Below, one piece after another: positions 1-8,095 of a stretch of 52,144 nt of DNA. Numbering within the stretch: the first letter of the stretch is position 1; each line of letters opens with the position of its first letter. The stretch lies in assembly GCF_001422365.1 (NCBI RefSeq), contig NZ_LMMT01000015.1:2821-54964 (forward strand), read 5' to 3'. The notes beneath the pieces are model-generated. The model had not been told where the DNA came from. It saw only the letters and a program-made list of their open reading frames with translations, and did not search any database. This DNA is from Pseudorhodoferax sp. Leaf265. GTDB lineage: Bacteria > Pseudomonadota > Gammaproteobacteria > Burkholderiales > Burkholderiaceae_C. A program made the position numbers and the translations under genes.

Positions 1-1557
1 GGCGTGGCGGTGGCCGACGTGCTGGCCAGCCGCGAAGGCGACACCCTGGTGCTCAAGATCAGGAACACCAGCGACCAGGTGCGCATCGACAGCTACTTTG
101 GAGCAAATGGCACAAACGGCTGGCAGATCGAAGAGATTCGCTTCGAGGACGCGCCGGGAGTTGTCTGGGACTACGCGCACACTTCGGCTGTAATCGCCAA
201 CAATGCTCCTACGCTGTCATCCCTACTCGCGGATCAGAGCGTCATTGCAGGTTCACCCTTCACGTGGTCGGTTCCGGCAAACTCGTTCACTGACGCAGAT
301 GCGAGTGACCAATTGACCTACGCGGCACGGCTGAAGAATGGCGACTCTCTGCCGTCCTGGTTGACCTTCAACGCTGCCACTCTCCAGTTTGTCGGAGCGC
401 CCGGAGCCGCCGATGTAGGGCTGATGCAGATTCAGATCATCGCCACCGACCAGCTAGGAAGTTCCGTTAGCGACGTTTTCGCGCTGCACGTCCGACCGAG
501 CCAAACCGCAGTTCTGCGCGGAACCAGCAGTGCGGACACGCTCACGGGCTCAAACGGAGACGAGGTGATTCTGGGCCTGGCCGGAAACGATGTGTTGAGC
601 GGCGGCGCTGGCAACGACACGCTCGACGGCGGCATCGGCGCCGACGCCATGTCGGGCGGCTCGGGCGATGACGTGTACATCGTGGACAACACGTCCGACA
701 CGGTTGCTGAAAACGCAAGCGAGGGCATCGACACGGTAGAGTCCAGCGTGAGCTTCACGCTTGGAGCGAACGTCGAAAATCTCACCCTCACAGGGTCTGC
801 CGCCATCAATGGCGCCGGCAACTCACTGGCCAACACATTGCTAGGCAACGACGCCGCGAACACCCTCAACGGAGGCACGGGTGCCGACACGATGTCGGGC
901 GGGTTGGGAGACGACATCTACATCGTCGACAACGCCAGCGATTCGGTGATCGAAGGCGTGGACGGCGGCGTCGATCTGATCCGCTCGAGCGTCACGCGAA
1001 CACTTGGTGCAAACATCGAGAACCTGACGTTGACGGGCAACACCGCCATCAGTGGAACCGGAAACGGACTCGCGAACGTGCTCACCGGGAATACCTCGGC
1101 CAACACGCTAACAGGGTACGGAGGAAACGACACGCTAATCGGAGGTAAGGGTTGGGACGTCCTCGTGGGCGGCGAAGGGCACGATGTTTATCTGCTTTCG
1201 CGCGGCGACAGCACCGATGCGATCGTCGAAACAGGAAGTTCGTCCACCAACCAAGACACCGCACGGTTCGGCGCAGACATTGCCGCCGATCAATTGTGGT
1301 TCCGGCAGGTCAACAACAACCTTGAAGTCAGTGTCATTGGGACCAGCGACAAGTTCAGCGTGGTCAACTGGTATGTGGGAACTCAGTACCGGGTGGAGCG
1401 CTTCGAGAGCGGCAACGATCTTGCGCTGACCAGCGGCCAAGTACAGAACCTGGTCAATGCAATGGCGTCGTTCGCACCGCCGGCTGCGGGACAAACCACG
1501 TTGCCTGCGGACTACGCTGCCACTTTGAACCCCGTCATCGCCGCCAACTGGCAGTGA
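1..1557 (+). CDS. RTX-type calcium-binding secreted protein, C-terminal part
   Basis: The reading frame is open at base 1, so the gene begins upstream and only its last ~518 codons are seen. Counting from the GTG at base 4: residues ~5-60 resemble a haemolysin-related (HCBP-like) segment ending in a FEDAPGVVWD stretch; ~66-163 look like a cadherin/Ig-like domain; ~172-400 carry GGxGxDxLxG nonapeptides typical of Ca2+-binding RTX beta-rolls. Two ~80-residue units (from ~212 and ~293) are near duplicates sharing GADxMSGGxGDDxYIVDN and LGANxENLTLTG. Proteins of this class are normally exported by type I secretion with an uncleaved C-terminal signal; no transporter genes are in view. Substrate or role (adhesin, enzyme tail, S-layer-like) cannot be told from this part. 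Confidence 0.85.
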   Translation, partial: GVAVADVLASREGDTLVLKIRNTSDQVRIDSYFGANGTNGWQIEEIRFEDAPGVVWDYAHTSAVIANNAPTLSSLLADQSVIAGSPFTWSVPANSFTDADASDQLTYAARLKNGDSLPSWLTFNAATLQFVGAPGAADVGLMQIQIIATDQLGSSVSDVFALHVRPSQTAVLRGTSSADTLTGSNGDEVILGLAGNDVLSGGAGNDTLDGGIGADAMSGGSGDDVYIVDNTSDTVAENASEGIDTVESSVSFTLGANVENLTLTGSAAINGAGNSLANTLLGNDAANTLNGGTGADTMSGGLGDDIYIVDNASDSVIEGVDGGVDLIRSSVTRTLGANIENLTLTGNTAISGTGNGLANVLTGNTSANTLTGYGGNDTLIGGKGWDVLVGGEGHDVYLLSRGDSTDAIVETGSSSTNQDTARFGADIAADQLWFRQVNNNLEVSVIGTSDKFSVVNWYVGTQYRVERFESGNDLALTSGQVQNLVNAMASFAPPAAGQTTLPADYAATLNPVIAANWQ

Positions 1558-1564
1558 GCGTGTG

Positions 1565-1602
1565 AGGACCGTCGGTGTCGTAGGGCACCGATGGTCCTTT
1601 TC
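1565..1602 (+). terminator. Rho-independent terminator after RTX gene
   Basis: The stem AGGACC-TCGGTG pairs with CACCGA-GGTCCT across a short loop and is followed by TTTTCTC. It lies directly after the RTX stop codon and before the glycosyltransferase start, so the two genes are probably separate transcripts. Confidence 0.65.
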
Positions 1603-1619
1603 TCGATCCGATATTCCCG

Positions 1620-2837
1620 ATGAAGGTCCTGTTCGTTCACCAGAACTTTCCTGGCCAGTTCAAGCACTTGGCGCCACGCCTCGTTCAACTGGGGCATGAG
1701 GTCGTTGCACTTGGCGTCAACAAGTCGCCGCCGCTTGCCGGCGTGCGACACATTTACCACGCGCCGATTCCTCCGCCCGTCGGCGCCGACGGGCGCACGG
1801 CGTTGGACGACTACGCGGCCAAATTCGCGCGTGGCGAATCGGCAGCCAAGGCCATGCGCGATCTGTCTCGAAATGGCTTCCAGCCCGACGTCGTCTTCGC
1901 GCATCCGGGATGGGGTGAGTCCATCTTCGCTCGCGACGTGTTCCCGCGTGCCAGACACCTCATGTACGCGGAGTATTACTACGGCGGGCCAACCGGTGAT
2001 GCTGTCTTTGACCCCGAGTTCGCTTCACCGGACGAGGAGTCGACGCGCATGCGAACGCGCCTCAAGAACATGCACCTCCTGCAGGCGATGGAGGCCAGCG
2101 ATGGGGGCTTGTCACCGACAAAGTTTCAGCGTGACCAACATCCAGACTGGTTCCGAGATCGAATCTCCGTCATCCACGACGGAATCGATACAGACCGCTT
2201 TCGGCCCAATCCGGCTGCGGTGGTGGGCTTGCGGTCTGCGGGAGTCGAGTTGCGGTCCGGCGATGAGGTGGTCACGTTCGTCGCACGTGAGTTGGAGCCT
2301 TACCGCGGTTACCACACGTTCATGAGGTCGTTGCCGTCGTTGCTCGCTGCGCGTCCGAACGCTCGCGTGGTGATCGTCGGCGGGGATGGGGTCAGCTACG
2401 GAGCTGCGGCGCCTGCCGGAAAGACTTGGAAGCAGATCTTTTTGGATGAGGTGCGCGGCGCCATTGATCAAACGCGTGTCCATTTCGTGGGCCGCATACC
2501 GCACGAGGTTTTGACCCAGCTGATGCAAGTGTCGGCGGTGCATGTCTACCTCACCTATCCGTTCGTGCTCTCGTGGTCCCTGCTTGAAGCCATGAGCATC
2601 GGCTGTCTGGTGGTGGGTTCGCGCACGGCACCTCTTGAAGAGGTGATCCAGCACGGTCGCAACGGTTTGCTGGTGGACTTCTTCGATCCGAAGGCGCTCG
2701 CTGATACCGTGGCTGAGGCACTCGAAAACCGTAGTGGGCTGCATCATCTGCGTGCGTCGGCGCGCGAAAGTGTTGTGGCTGATTTCGACCTTAAGAGGAA
2801 GTGCTTGCCGACGCTCGTCGACTTTGTTGGGGCATGA
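1620..2837 (+). CDS. Glycosyltransferase family 4 (GT-B fold)
   Basis: The 405-aa protein starts MKVLFVHQNFPGQFKHL, typical of the N-terminal Rossmann domain of GT4 enzymes. The C-terminal domain holds the family's E-x7-E type donor-binding motif within EAMSIGCLVVGSRTAPLEE (~residues 324-342) and a following GRNGLLVDFFDP segment. Such enzymes transfer a sugar from a nucleotide-sugar to a glycan or lipid acceptor at the cytoplasmic face of the membrane. Donor and acceptor cannot be inferred. It follows the RTX gene after a terminator; a role in glycosylating a surface protein or polysaccharide is only a guess. Third-position GC looks lower than in the genes from 3.6 kb on, hinting at a separate origin. 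Confidence 0.85.
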   Translation: MKVLFVHQNFPGQFKHLAPRLVQLGHEVVALGVNKSPPLAGVRHIYHAPIPPPVGADGRTALDDYAAKFARGESAAKAMRDLSRNGFQPDVVFAHPGWGESIFARDVFPRARHLMYAEYYYGGPTGDAVFDPEFASPDEESTRMRTRLKNMHLLQAMEASDGGLSPTKFQRDQHPDWFRDRISVIHDGIDTDRFRPNPAAVVGLRSAGVELRSGDEVVTFVARELEPYRGYHTFMRSLPSLLAARPNARVVIVGGDGVSYGAAAPAGKTWKQIFLDEVRGAIDQTRVHFVGRIPHEVLTQLMQVSAVHVYLTYPFVLSWSLLEAMSIGCLVVGSRTAPLEEVIQHGRNGLLVDFFDPKALADTVAEALENRSGLHHLRASARESVVADFDLKRKCLPTLVDFVGA

Positions 2838-3572
2838 CCCTTGCGGTGACGTCAATCTTGGTTGCCAGAGTTCCTCAAACCTGGAGGATTTCGCGCCCTG
2901 TGCAGCACCAACCCTCACGAAATCGCTCAGATCCGCTGCCGTGCGACCGTTCGCAGGGTCGCGGAAGGGCCGCCGGTAAGCCCCCGAAGGCGAAAGACGT
3001 GCGCGGGAGAGGGCGGCCACGGAAGCACTATCCGACCAGCCTTGCAATTTCAGCTTGCGGCGCGAGTCTCGTGAGCCACTTAGGGGTCCGCCTTGCAAGT
3101 GCCATCCAATGAAATCAACGGGTTACGCGTTGCGGTCAGCATGGCGGCGTTGCCGTTCCCGAATGCGGAGGTTGGCTGGGATGTCGTTCACGTGGGGTGC
3201 GGCCGGGGCCTAGAATCTGGTTAACGTTGACGGTCGTTCTGCTTCACTTTGGGGCAGGAAGTGCCCCATTTGACAAGGACCACAAGTCCTGACCCGTTTT
3301 TCGTTGGGTCTGACAAATTCCGGCCAGTTCTGACAAACCCGTGCTCTCAGAGTTCGTGAATCATGAGTTTTGGGCAATCTTGTTCAGCGAAGACATGGCC
3401 GTCGATTGCGGGCGCTTCAAGATGGTCCACGCCCGGCTGGAGGGGCGGCCCAGCGGCGTGCGTGCTCCGCGCGCCGGCGCACAGGCCGGAGCAACGTAGC
3501 CGTCCCGCGCGGCTCAGGATTGCGCCGCCGATCGCCGTACCATCGCCACCCCCTCAACCTTCTCCGTTGCCC
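2838..3572. other. Gene-poor stretch with possible remnants
   Basis: No convincing gene is seen over ~735 bases. Short frames are present: one on the plus strand contains GRGRPRKH, which resembles an AT-hook but has no other coding signature; another runs from a GTG at 3341 to a TAG at 3499 (52 codons, beginning VLSEFVNHEFWAILFSED) directly after the TGAC array. Neither is recognised. The stretch marks the boundary between the lower-GC first 3.5 kb and the uniformly high-GC region that follows. Confidence 0.5.
3271..3337. repeat. Four TGAC-type repeats at ~20-bp spacing
   Basis: TGAC occurs at 3271, 3290, 3311 and 3331, i.e. spaced 19, 21 and 20 bp. The last two copies are the longer identical word TCTGACAAA (3309-3317 and 3329-3337); the first is TTGACAAGG. 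Read on the minus strand this is a series of TTTGTCAGA-like boxes. Helically phased boxes like these are known from transposon ends bound by multi-site transposases (Tn7/Tn5053-like, IS21-like). No transposase gene is visible here. Confidence 0.45.
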
Positions 3573-3971
3573 ATGCTCAACCACGTGATGCTCGGTTCCA
3601 ATGACATCGACCGCTCCAAGCGCTTCTACGACGCCGTGCTCGGGGTGCTGGGCGCCGGCGAGGCCATCCGCAATGTCGCGGCTTCGGGCCATGTGCGGCT
3701 GTTCTACCGCCATGACGGCAGCAGCTTCGGCCTGAGCCAACCCATCAACGGCGAGCAGGCCACTTGCGCCAACGGCGGCACCATCGGCTTCAAGTGCAGC
3801 TCGCCCGAACAGGTGAAGCAGTTCCATGATGTCGCCGTGGCGCATGGCGGCCGCTCCATCGAAGACCCGCCGGGCCTGCGCGAGAGCGGCATGGGCGCCA
3901 TGCATCTGGCCTATGTGCGCGACCCGGACGGCAACAAGCTCTGCGCGGTGTACCGCGTCAAGCCGGCCTGA
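3573..3971 (+). CDS. VOC (glyoxalase/bleomycin-resistance) family protein
   Basis: The 132-aa single-domain VOC protein begins MLNHVMLGSNDIDRSKRFYD and ends with the usual YVRDPDGNKLCAVYRV strand. An in-frame extension back to 3363 exists, but the family N-terminus starts at the ATG at 3573. VOC proteins bind a divalent metal with H/E ligands and catalyse isomerase, lyase or dioxygenase reactions, or simply bind small molecules. The protein is close to the lactoylglutathione-lyase-related group found widely in proteobacteria. Its 14-bp spacing to the DUF2164 gene and the later second VOC gene suggests a small operon. Substrate unknown. Confidence 0.8.
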   Translation: MLNHVMLGSNDIDRSKRFYDAVLGVLGAGEAIRNVAASGHVRLFYRHDGSSFGLSQPINGEQATCANGGTIGFKCSSPEQVKQFHDVAVAHGGRSIEDPPGLRESGMGAMHLAYVRDPDGNKLCAVYRVKPA

Positions 3972-3985
3972 GGGCAGCCAGGTCC

Positions 3986-4261
3986 ATGGCCATCGAACTG
4001 TCCAAGGATGTGCGCAAGGAGGCCATCGCCTCCATCGAGCGCTACTTCCGCGAGAACATGGACGAGCCCATCGGCAACATCGCGGCGGGCGGCCTGCTGG
4101 GCTTCTTCCTCGAGGAGATCGGCCCCGCCATCTACAACCAGGCCGTGGCCGACGTGCAGGAGCGGCTGCAGGCCCGCGTGGCCGAGCTGGACCTCGAAGT
4201 GCACGAGGACCCGTTCACCTACTGGCACAAGTACGATCGCCAAGCCAAGCCGCGCAGGTGA
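3986..4261 (+). CDS. DUF2164 family protein
   Basis: This 91-aa protein begins MAIELSKDVRKEAIASIERYF and contains GNIAAGGLLGFFLEEIGPAIYNQAVADVQERL, the conserved core of DUF2164. It is small, soluble and helical. Molecular function is unknown for the family. It lies between two VOC genes on the same strand with gaps of 14 and 26 bp, so co-transcription is likely. Confidence 0.85.
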   Translation: MAIELSKDVRKEAIASIERYFRENMDEPIGNIAAGGLLGFFLEEIGPAIYNQAVADVQERLQARVAELDLEVHEDPFTYWHKYDRQAKPRR

Positions 4262-4287
4262 GCGCGGCGGGACAGCGGAGGGCGCCC

Positions 4288-4698
4288 ATGCAACTGCTCG
4301 TGAACATCGACGTGGACGACCTGGCCCGCGCCACCGATTTCTACTGCACGGCCTTCGGACTGCACACCGGCCGGCGCTTCGGCGCGGACGGTGTGGAACT
4401 GCTGGGCGGCACGGCGCCGCTCTACCTGCTGGTCAAGCCGGCCGGCAGCCCGGCCTTCCCGGGCGCGGCGCAACGGCGCGACTACGCGCGGCACTGGACG
4501 CCCGTGCACTTCGACATCGTGGTCGACGATGTCGATGCCGCCGTGGCCCGCGCGGTGGCGGCCGGTGCCCGGCTCGAGCAGCCGGCCCGCAGTGCCAACT
4601 GGGGCCGCATCGCGCTGCTGGCCGATCCCTTCGGCAACGGCTTTTGCTTGCTGCAGTTCCTGGGCCGGGGCTACGACGAGATCGCCACGCCGTCCTGA
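4288..4698 (+). CDS. VOC family protein
   Basis: The 136-aa protein starts MQLLVNIDVDDLARATDFYC at the ATG at 4288, preceded by GGAGGGCG. The mid-chain HFDIVVDDVDAAVARAVAAG and the terminal LLADPFGNGFCLLQF are VOC beta-alpha-beta-beta-beta signatures. The frame is open far upstream (to 3826), but only this part matches the family. Likely a metal-dependent small-molecule enzyme or binding protein; no substrate can be assigned. The sulfatase gene begins 36 bp later. Confidence 0.8.
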   Translation: MQLLVNIDVDDLARATDFYCTAFGLHTGRRFGADGVELLGGTAPLYLLVKPAGSPAFPGAAQRRDYARHWTPVHFDIVVDDVDAAVARAVAAGARLEQPARSANWGRIALLADPFGNGFCLLQFLGRGYDEIATPS

Positions 4699-4734
4699 GG
4701 GGACGGGCGACGCGCTTGGCGTAGAGTTCCGCGC

Positions 4735-6066
4735 ATGCCAGATCCCCGCCCCAACCTGATCTTCATCCTCGCCGACGACCTGGGCTATGCCGACCTGGGC
4801 TGCACCGGCGCGCGCGATGCGGCCAACCGGCCCATCGACGTCTCGCCTCGGCTGGACCGCATGGCCGCCGAGGGCCTGCGCTTCACGCGCGGCTACGCCA
4901 ACTCGGCGGTCTGCTCGCCCACGCGCTTCGCGTTGGTCACGGGCCGCTACCAGTACCGCCTGCGCGGCGCGGCCGAGGAGCCGCTGGCCGCGGCCCATGG
5001 CGACAAGGTGCTGGGCCTGCCGCCCGCGCATCCGACGCTGCCCTCGCTGTTGAGGGGGGCCGGCTATGCCACGGCCCTGGTCGGCAAGTGGCACCTGGGC
5101 TACCCGCCGCACTTCGGCCCGCGCCTGTCTGGCTACGAGGAGTTCTGGGGCTTCCACGCTGGCGGGGCCGACTACTTCTCGCACCTGGACCCGCGCGGCA
5201 ACCACGACCTGTGGGAGAACGAGACCGAGATCCACCGCGAGGGCTACCTCACGGACCTGCTCAGCGCGCGTGCCGTCGATTACATCGAGCGCCAGAGCGC
5301 GGAGCAGCCCTTCCTGCTGAGCCTGCACTACAGCGCGCCGCACTGGCCCTGGCTCACGCGCGAGGACGCGGCCGAGTCCGCACGCATCGGCGCCGGCCTC
5401 AAGCACCTGGACGGCGGCAGTCTGGCCACCTACCAGAAGATGGTCACGCAGATGGACGAGGGCATCGGTGCCGTGCTGGATGCGCTGGCGCGGCGCGGCC
5501 TGGCGGACAACACGCTGGTGGTGTTCACGAGCGACAACGGCGGCGAGCGCTTCTCCAACAACTGGCCCTTCGTGGGCGGCAAGATGGACCTGCTCGAAGG
5601 CGGCCTGCGCGTGCCGTTGCTGGCGCGCTGGCCCGCGCGCATCGCGGCCGGCGGCGTGAGCGAGCGGCCTAACATGACCATGGACTGGACCGCCACCTTC
5701 CTCGATGCGGCGGGCGTGGCGCCGCATCCGGACTACCCGCTGGACGGCCAGAGCCTGCTGCCGCACTTCGCCGACCCGGCCGCGCCGGCGCCCGAACGCG
5801 ACCTGTTCTGGCGCATGAAGCACCGCGGCCAGCGCGCGCTGCTGCGCGGCGACTGGAAGTACCTGCGCCAGGATGGCAACGAGTTCCTGTTCGACGTGGT
5901 GGCCGACCCGCGCGAGCGCGCCAACCAGGCAGGGCGTCAGCCCGAGCGCCTGGCCGAATTGCTTGCGGCCTGGGAGGCGCTGGACGCACAGATGCCGCCG
6001 ATCCCGGACGAGGCCCGCGTGTCGCTGGTGTTCGGCCCCAAAGACCTGCCGCAGGCGACGTTCTGA
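4735..6066 (+). CDS. Type I sulfatase (arylsulfatase-like)
   Basis: The 443-aa protein has the sulfatase N-terminus PNLIFILADDLGYADLG, where D14/D15 are metal ligands, and the C-S-P-T-R motif at residues 60-64. In type I sulfatases that cysteine is oxidised to formylglycine, the catalytic aldehyde hydrate. Further family marks are GKWHLG, HYSAPHWPW and VVFTSDNGGE. Length is normal. No signal peptide is evident, so the enzyme may be cytoplasmic or use another export route. Sulfatases cleave sulfate esters; substrate is unknown. No anaerobic maturase is nearby; FGE elsewhere could do the modification. Its stop lies 4 bp from that of the convergent SnoaL-like gene. Confidence 0.9.
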   Translation: MPDPRPNLIFILADDLGYADLGCTGARDAANRPIDVSPRLDRMAAEGLRFTRGYANSAVCSPTRFALVTGRYQYRLRGAAEEPLAAAHGDKVLGLPPAHPTLPSLLRGAGYATALVGKWHLGYPPHFGPRLSGYEEFWGFHAGGADYFSHLDPRGNHDLWENETEIHREGYLTDLLSARAVDYIERQSAEQPFLLSLHYSAPHWPWLTREDAAESARIGAGLKHLDGGSLATYQKMVTQMDEGIGAVLDALARRGLADNTLVVFTSDNGGERFSNNWPFVGGKMDLLEGGLRVPLLARWPARIAAGGVSERPNMTMDWTATFLDAAGVAPHPDYPLDGQSLLPHFADPAAPAPERDLFWRMKHRGQRALLRGDWKYLRQDGNEFLFDVVADPRERANQAGRQPERLAELLAAWEALDAQMPPIPDEARVSLVFGPKDLPQATF

Positions 6067-6070
6067 GCGG

Positions 6071-6442
6071 TCAGTGCGGCGGCAGCGCGGTGCCCTGGAA
6101 GGCCGCCAGCTGCCACGTCCCCATGCGCTGCAACCACACGGCGAGGTAGCGGGCCGCGATGCTGCGCGGCTGGCCATCGCGCAGCACCTCGGCGTGCATC
6201 TCGCCGCCGACGATGCCGGCGTCCGCCGTGCACTGCGCCGCCAGCAGCGTGAAGGCCAGCTGCCGGTAGGCGATCTGTCCGCCCGCCAGCTTGGCCAGCA
6301 GGCTGTCGCGCCCATCGCAGATGCCCGTGGAATGCGTGTAGCGCAGGTCCGGCGCCAGCAGCGCCTGTAGCGCGGCGATGTCGCCGGCCAGCATCGCCGC
6401 GCGGCGCCGTTCTTCCAGCGCAAGGACCGCCGCTTCGCTCAT
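6071..6442 (-). CDS. SnoaL/NTF2-like nuclear-transport-factor-fold protein
   Basis: The 123-aa protein starts MSEAAVLALEERRRAAMLAGDIAALQALLAPDLRYTHSTG, the typical opening of DUF4440/SnoaL-like cone proteins (helix, then acidic pocket strands). Its ATG overlaps the TGA of the FAH-like gene (ATGA), so it is translationally coupled as the last gene of the operon. Members act as small hydrolases, isomerases, dehydratases or binding proteins; here an accessory step in aromatic catabolism is inferred from context only. Confidence 0.75.
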   Translation of the reverse strand: MSEAAVLALEERRRAAMLAGDIAALQALLAPDLRYTHSTGICDGRDSLLAKLAGGQIAYRQLAFTLLAAQCTADAGIVGGEMHAEVLRDGQPRSIAARYLAVWLQRMGTWQLAAFQGTALPPH

Positions 6443-7287
6443 TCGTCGCGGATGCCGTTGCGCAGCACGCCGATGGCGTCCACCTCGATCTCCACCACGT
6501 CGCCGGGCCGCATGAACACCGGCGGTGTGCGCTTGTTGCCCACGCCGCCCGGCGTGCCGGTGACGATCACGTCGCCCGGCTCCAGCGGGATGAAGGCCGA
6601 GATGTAAGCGATCTGGCGCGGGATGCTGTGGATCATCATGTCGGTGGTGGCGCGCTGCATCTCCTGGCCGTTCAGCCGCGTCACCAGCGTCATCTGCTGG
6701 TCGGGCGCGATCTCGTCGGCCGTCACCAGCCAGGGGCCGAAGCCGCCCGTGCGCCAGAAGTTCTTGCCCGGCGCCCATTGCGAGGTGTGGAGCTGCCAGT
6801 CGCGCACGCTGCCGTCGTTGTAGCAGCTGTAGCCGGCGATGTGCCGCCAGGCATCGGCCTCGGCGATGTGGCGCCCGCCCTGGCCGATCACGATGGCGAT
6901 CTCGCCCTCGTAGTCCAGCCGCTCCGACACGCGCGGGCGCACGATGTCCTCGCCATGGGCCAGCTGCGAATCGGCCACGCGCAGGAAGATCACGGGCTTG
7001 TCGGTCACCTGCTTGCCGGTCTCGCGCACATGCTCGCCATAGTTCAGGCCAATGCAGAAGATCTTGCCGGGGTTGGGCACCACGGGCAGCAGCTTCACCT
7101 CGCTGAGCGGCAGCGCGGCCTTGGCGCTGGCCAGCGCCGCGCGCGCCTCGTCGACGAGCCCGGCGGCGATCAGCGCCTTGAGGTCGGGTGCGCGCGTACC
7201 GAACACGGCGCGCAGGTCGACCACGCGGTCGCCGACGACGGCGCCGTAGCTGTCCTGGCCGTTGGTCTGGTAGCTGATGAGTTTCAC
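6439..7287 (-). CDS. Fumarylacetoacetate hydrolase family protein
   Basis: The 282-aa enzyme has the FAH core with KIFCIGLNYGEHVRE, the metal-binding E127-x-E129 in DYEGEIAIVIG, D158 in CYNDGS and the closing GDVIVTGTPGGVG. The family hydrolyses C-C bonds of acylpyruvates or beta-diketones, or decarboxylates and isomerises meta-cleavage products, with Mg2+/Mn2+. It sits between an IclR regulator and a SnoaL-like gene and downstream of a ring hydroxylase and a VOC dioxygenase, so it is a good candidate for hydrolysing the ring-cleavage product. Start at ATG 7287 is preceded by AAGGAAC. Confidence 0.9.
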   Translation of the reverse strand: MKLISYQTNGQDSYGAVVGDRVVDLRAVFGTRAPDLKALIAAGLVDEARAALASAKAALPLSEVKLLPVVPNPGKIFCIGLNYGEHVRETGKQVTDKPVIFLRVADSQLAHGEDIVRPRVSERLDYEGEIAIVIGQGGRHIAEADAWRHIAGYSCYNDGSVRDWQLHTSQWAPGKNFWRTGGFGPWLVTADEIAPDQQMTLVTRLNGQEMQRATTDMMIHSIPRQIAYISAFIPLEPGDVIVTGTPGGVGNKRTPPVFMRPGDVVEIEVDAIGVLRNGIRDE

Positions 7288-7321
7288 GGGAGTTCCTTAT
7301 CAAGGGGAGGGGAGGGAGGTT

Positions 7322-8074
7322 TCAGCCCAACCGACCTCCGATGCGCGTGGCGGCGTCGGTGACCAGTCGGACCAGCTTGTCAAGGTCGACGATCGCCAGG
7401 CGCGAGGACGCGAACACCAGCGAGATGGCGGCCCAGGCACCGCCATCGGGTTTGGGGATGGGCGCCGCCACGGCCACCAGCTGCGGCTCCAGCTCGCCGC
7501 GCGAGACGTAGTGGCCGGCCTTGCGGATGGCCGCGAAGTAGCGCCTGAAGTCGCTCCAGTCCGCTGGCAGGCCGGCACGCACGGCTTCGGCATGGTGCGA
7601 CTCGAACACCTTCTTGAGCGCCACCGGCCCGAAGCTGGCCAGCAGCACCTTGGGCGCCGCGCCCAGGAACAGCGGCCGCGGCCGGCCGCGCCCATAGGCC
7701 AGCGCGGCGGGCGCGCCGCCCATCTCGCGGTGCGTGTCCAGCACCTGGGTGCCGAACAGCCCCGTCACCACGCAGTCGAAGCCGGTGGCGGCCACGAGTT
7801 CGCGCAGTATGGGCAGGCCCGTCTTGAGCACCGGGTCGGCGCCGCGGATGTAGTGGTCCAAGAGGATGATGCGCGGCCCCAGCGCGTACTGCGAGTCCTC
7901 CACGCGCTGCAGCAGCCCGGCCTGCAGCAGCAGGCGCACGTAGCGGTAGCTGGTGGGCAGGGAGACCTCCAGCAGCGTGGCGATGTCCTCCGCCGTGCGT
8001 GTGAGGTGGATGTCGTCGAACAGGTCGAGCACGCCCAGCATGCGCTCCAGGCTGGACGAAGAGGATTCCGACAA
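7322..8074 (-). CDS. IclR family transcriptional regulator
   Basis: 250 aa. An N-terminal winged helix-turn-helix (SSSLERMLGVLDLFDDI ... SLPTSYRYVRLLLQAGLL, residues ~8-55) is followed by the IclR effector domain (from ~75, including LELVA-type RELVAATGFDCVV). Placed inside the catabolic operon, 21 bp after the flavin hydroxylase, so it probably senses the substrate or an intermediate and controls this operon and the divergent Bug gene. Repressor or activator mode cannot be read from sequence. Confidence 0.9.
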   Translation of the reverse strand: MSESSSSSLERMLGVLDLFDDIHLTRTAEDIATLLEVSLPTSYRYVRLLLQAGLLQRVEDSQYALGPRIILLDHYIRGADPVLKTGLPILRELVAATGFDCVVTGLFGTQVLDTHREMGGAPAALAYGRGRPRPLFLGAAPKVLLASFGPVALKKVFESHHAEAVRAGLPADWSDFRRYFAAIRKAGHYVSRGELEPQLVAVAAPIPKPDGGAWAAISLVFASSRLAIVDLDKLVRLVTDAATRIGGRLG

Positions 8075-8095
8075 GGCAGGTTCCCGTTGAATGGT

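Noticed and set aside
2801-3112. Plus-strand frame with an AT-hook-like GRGRPRKH as a DNA-binding protein
   Set aside because: No ribosome site, no other conserved pattern, and the start lies inside the glycosyltransferase gene.
4219-6423. 734-codon minus-strand frame across the sulfatase gene
   Set aside because: Arg/Ala/His-rich shadow of a clear sulfatase; typical of high-GC antisense frames.
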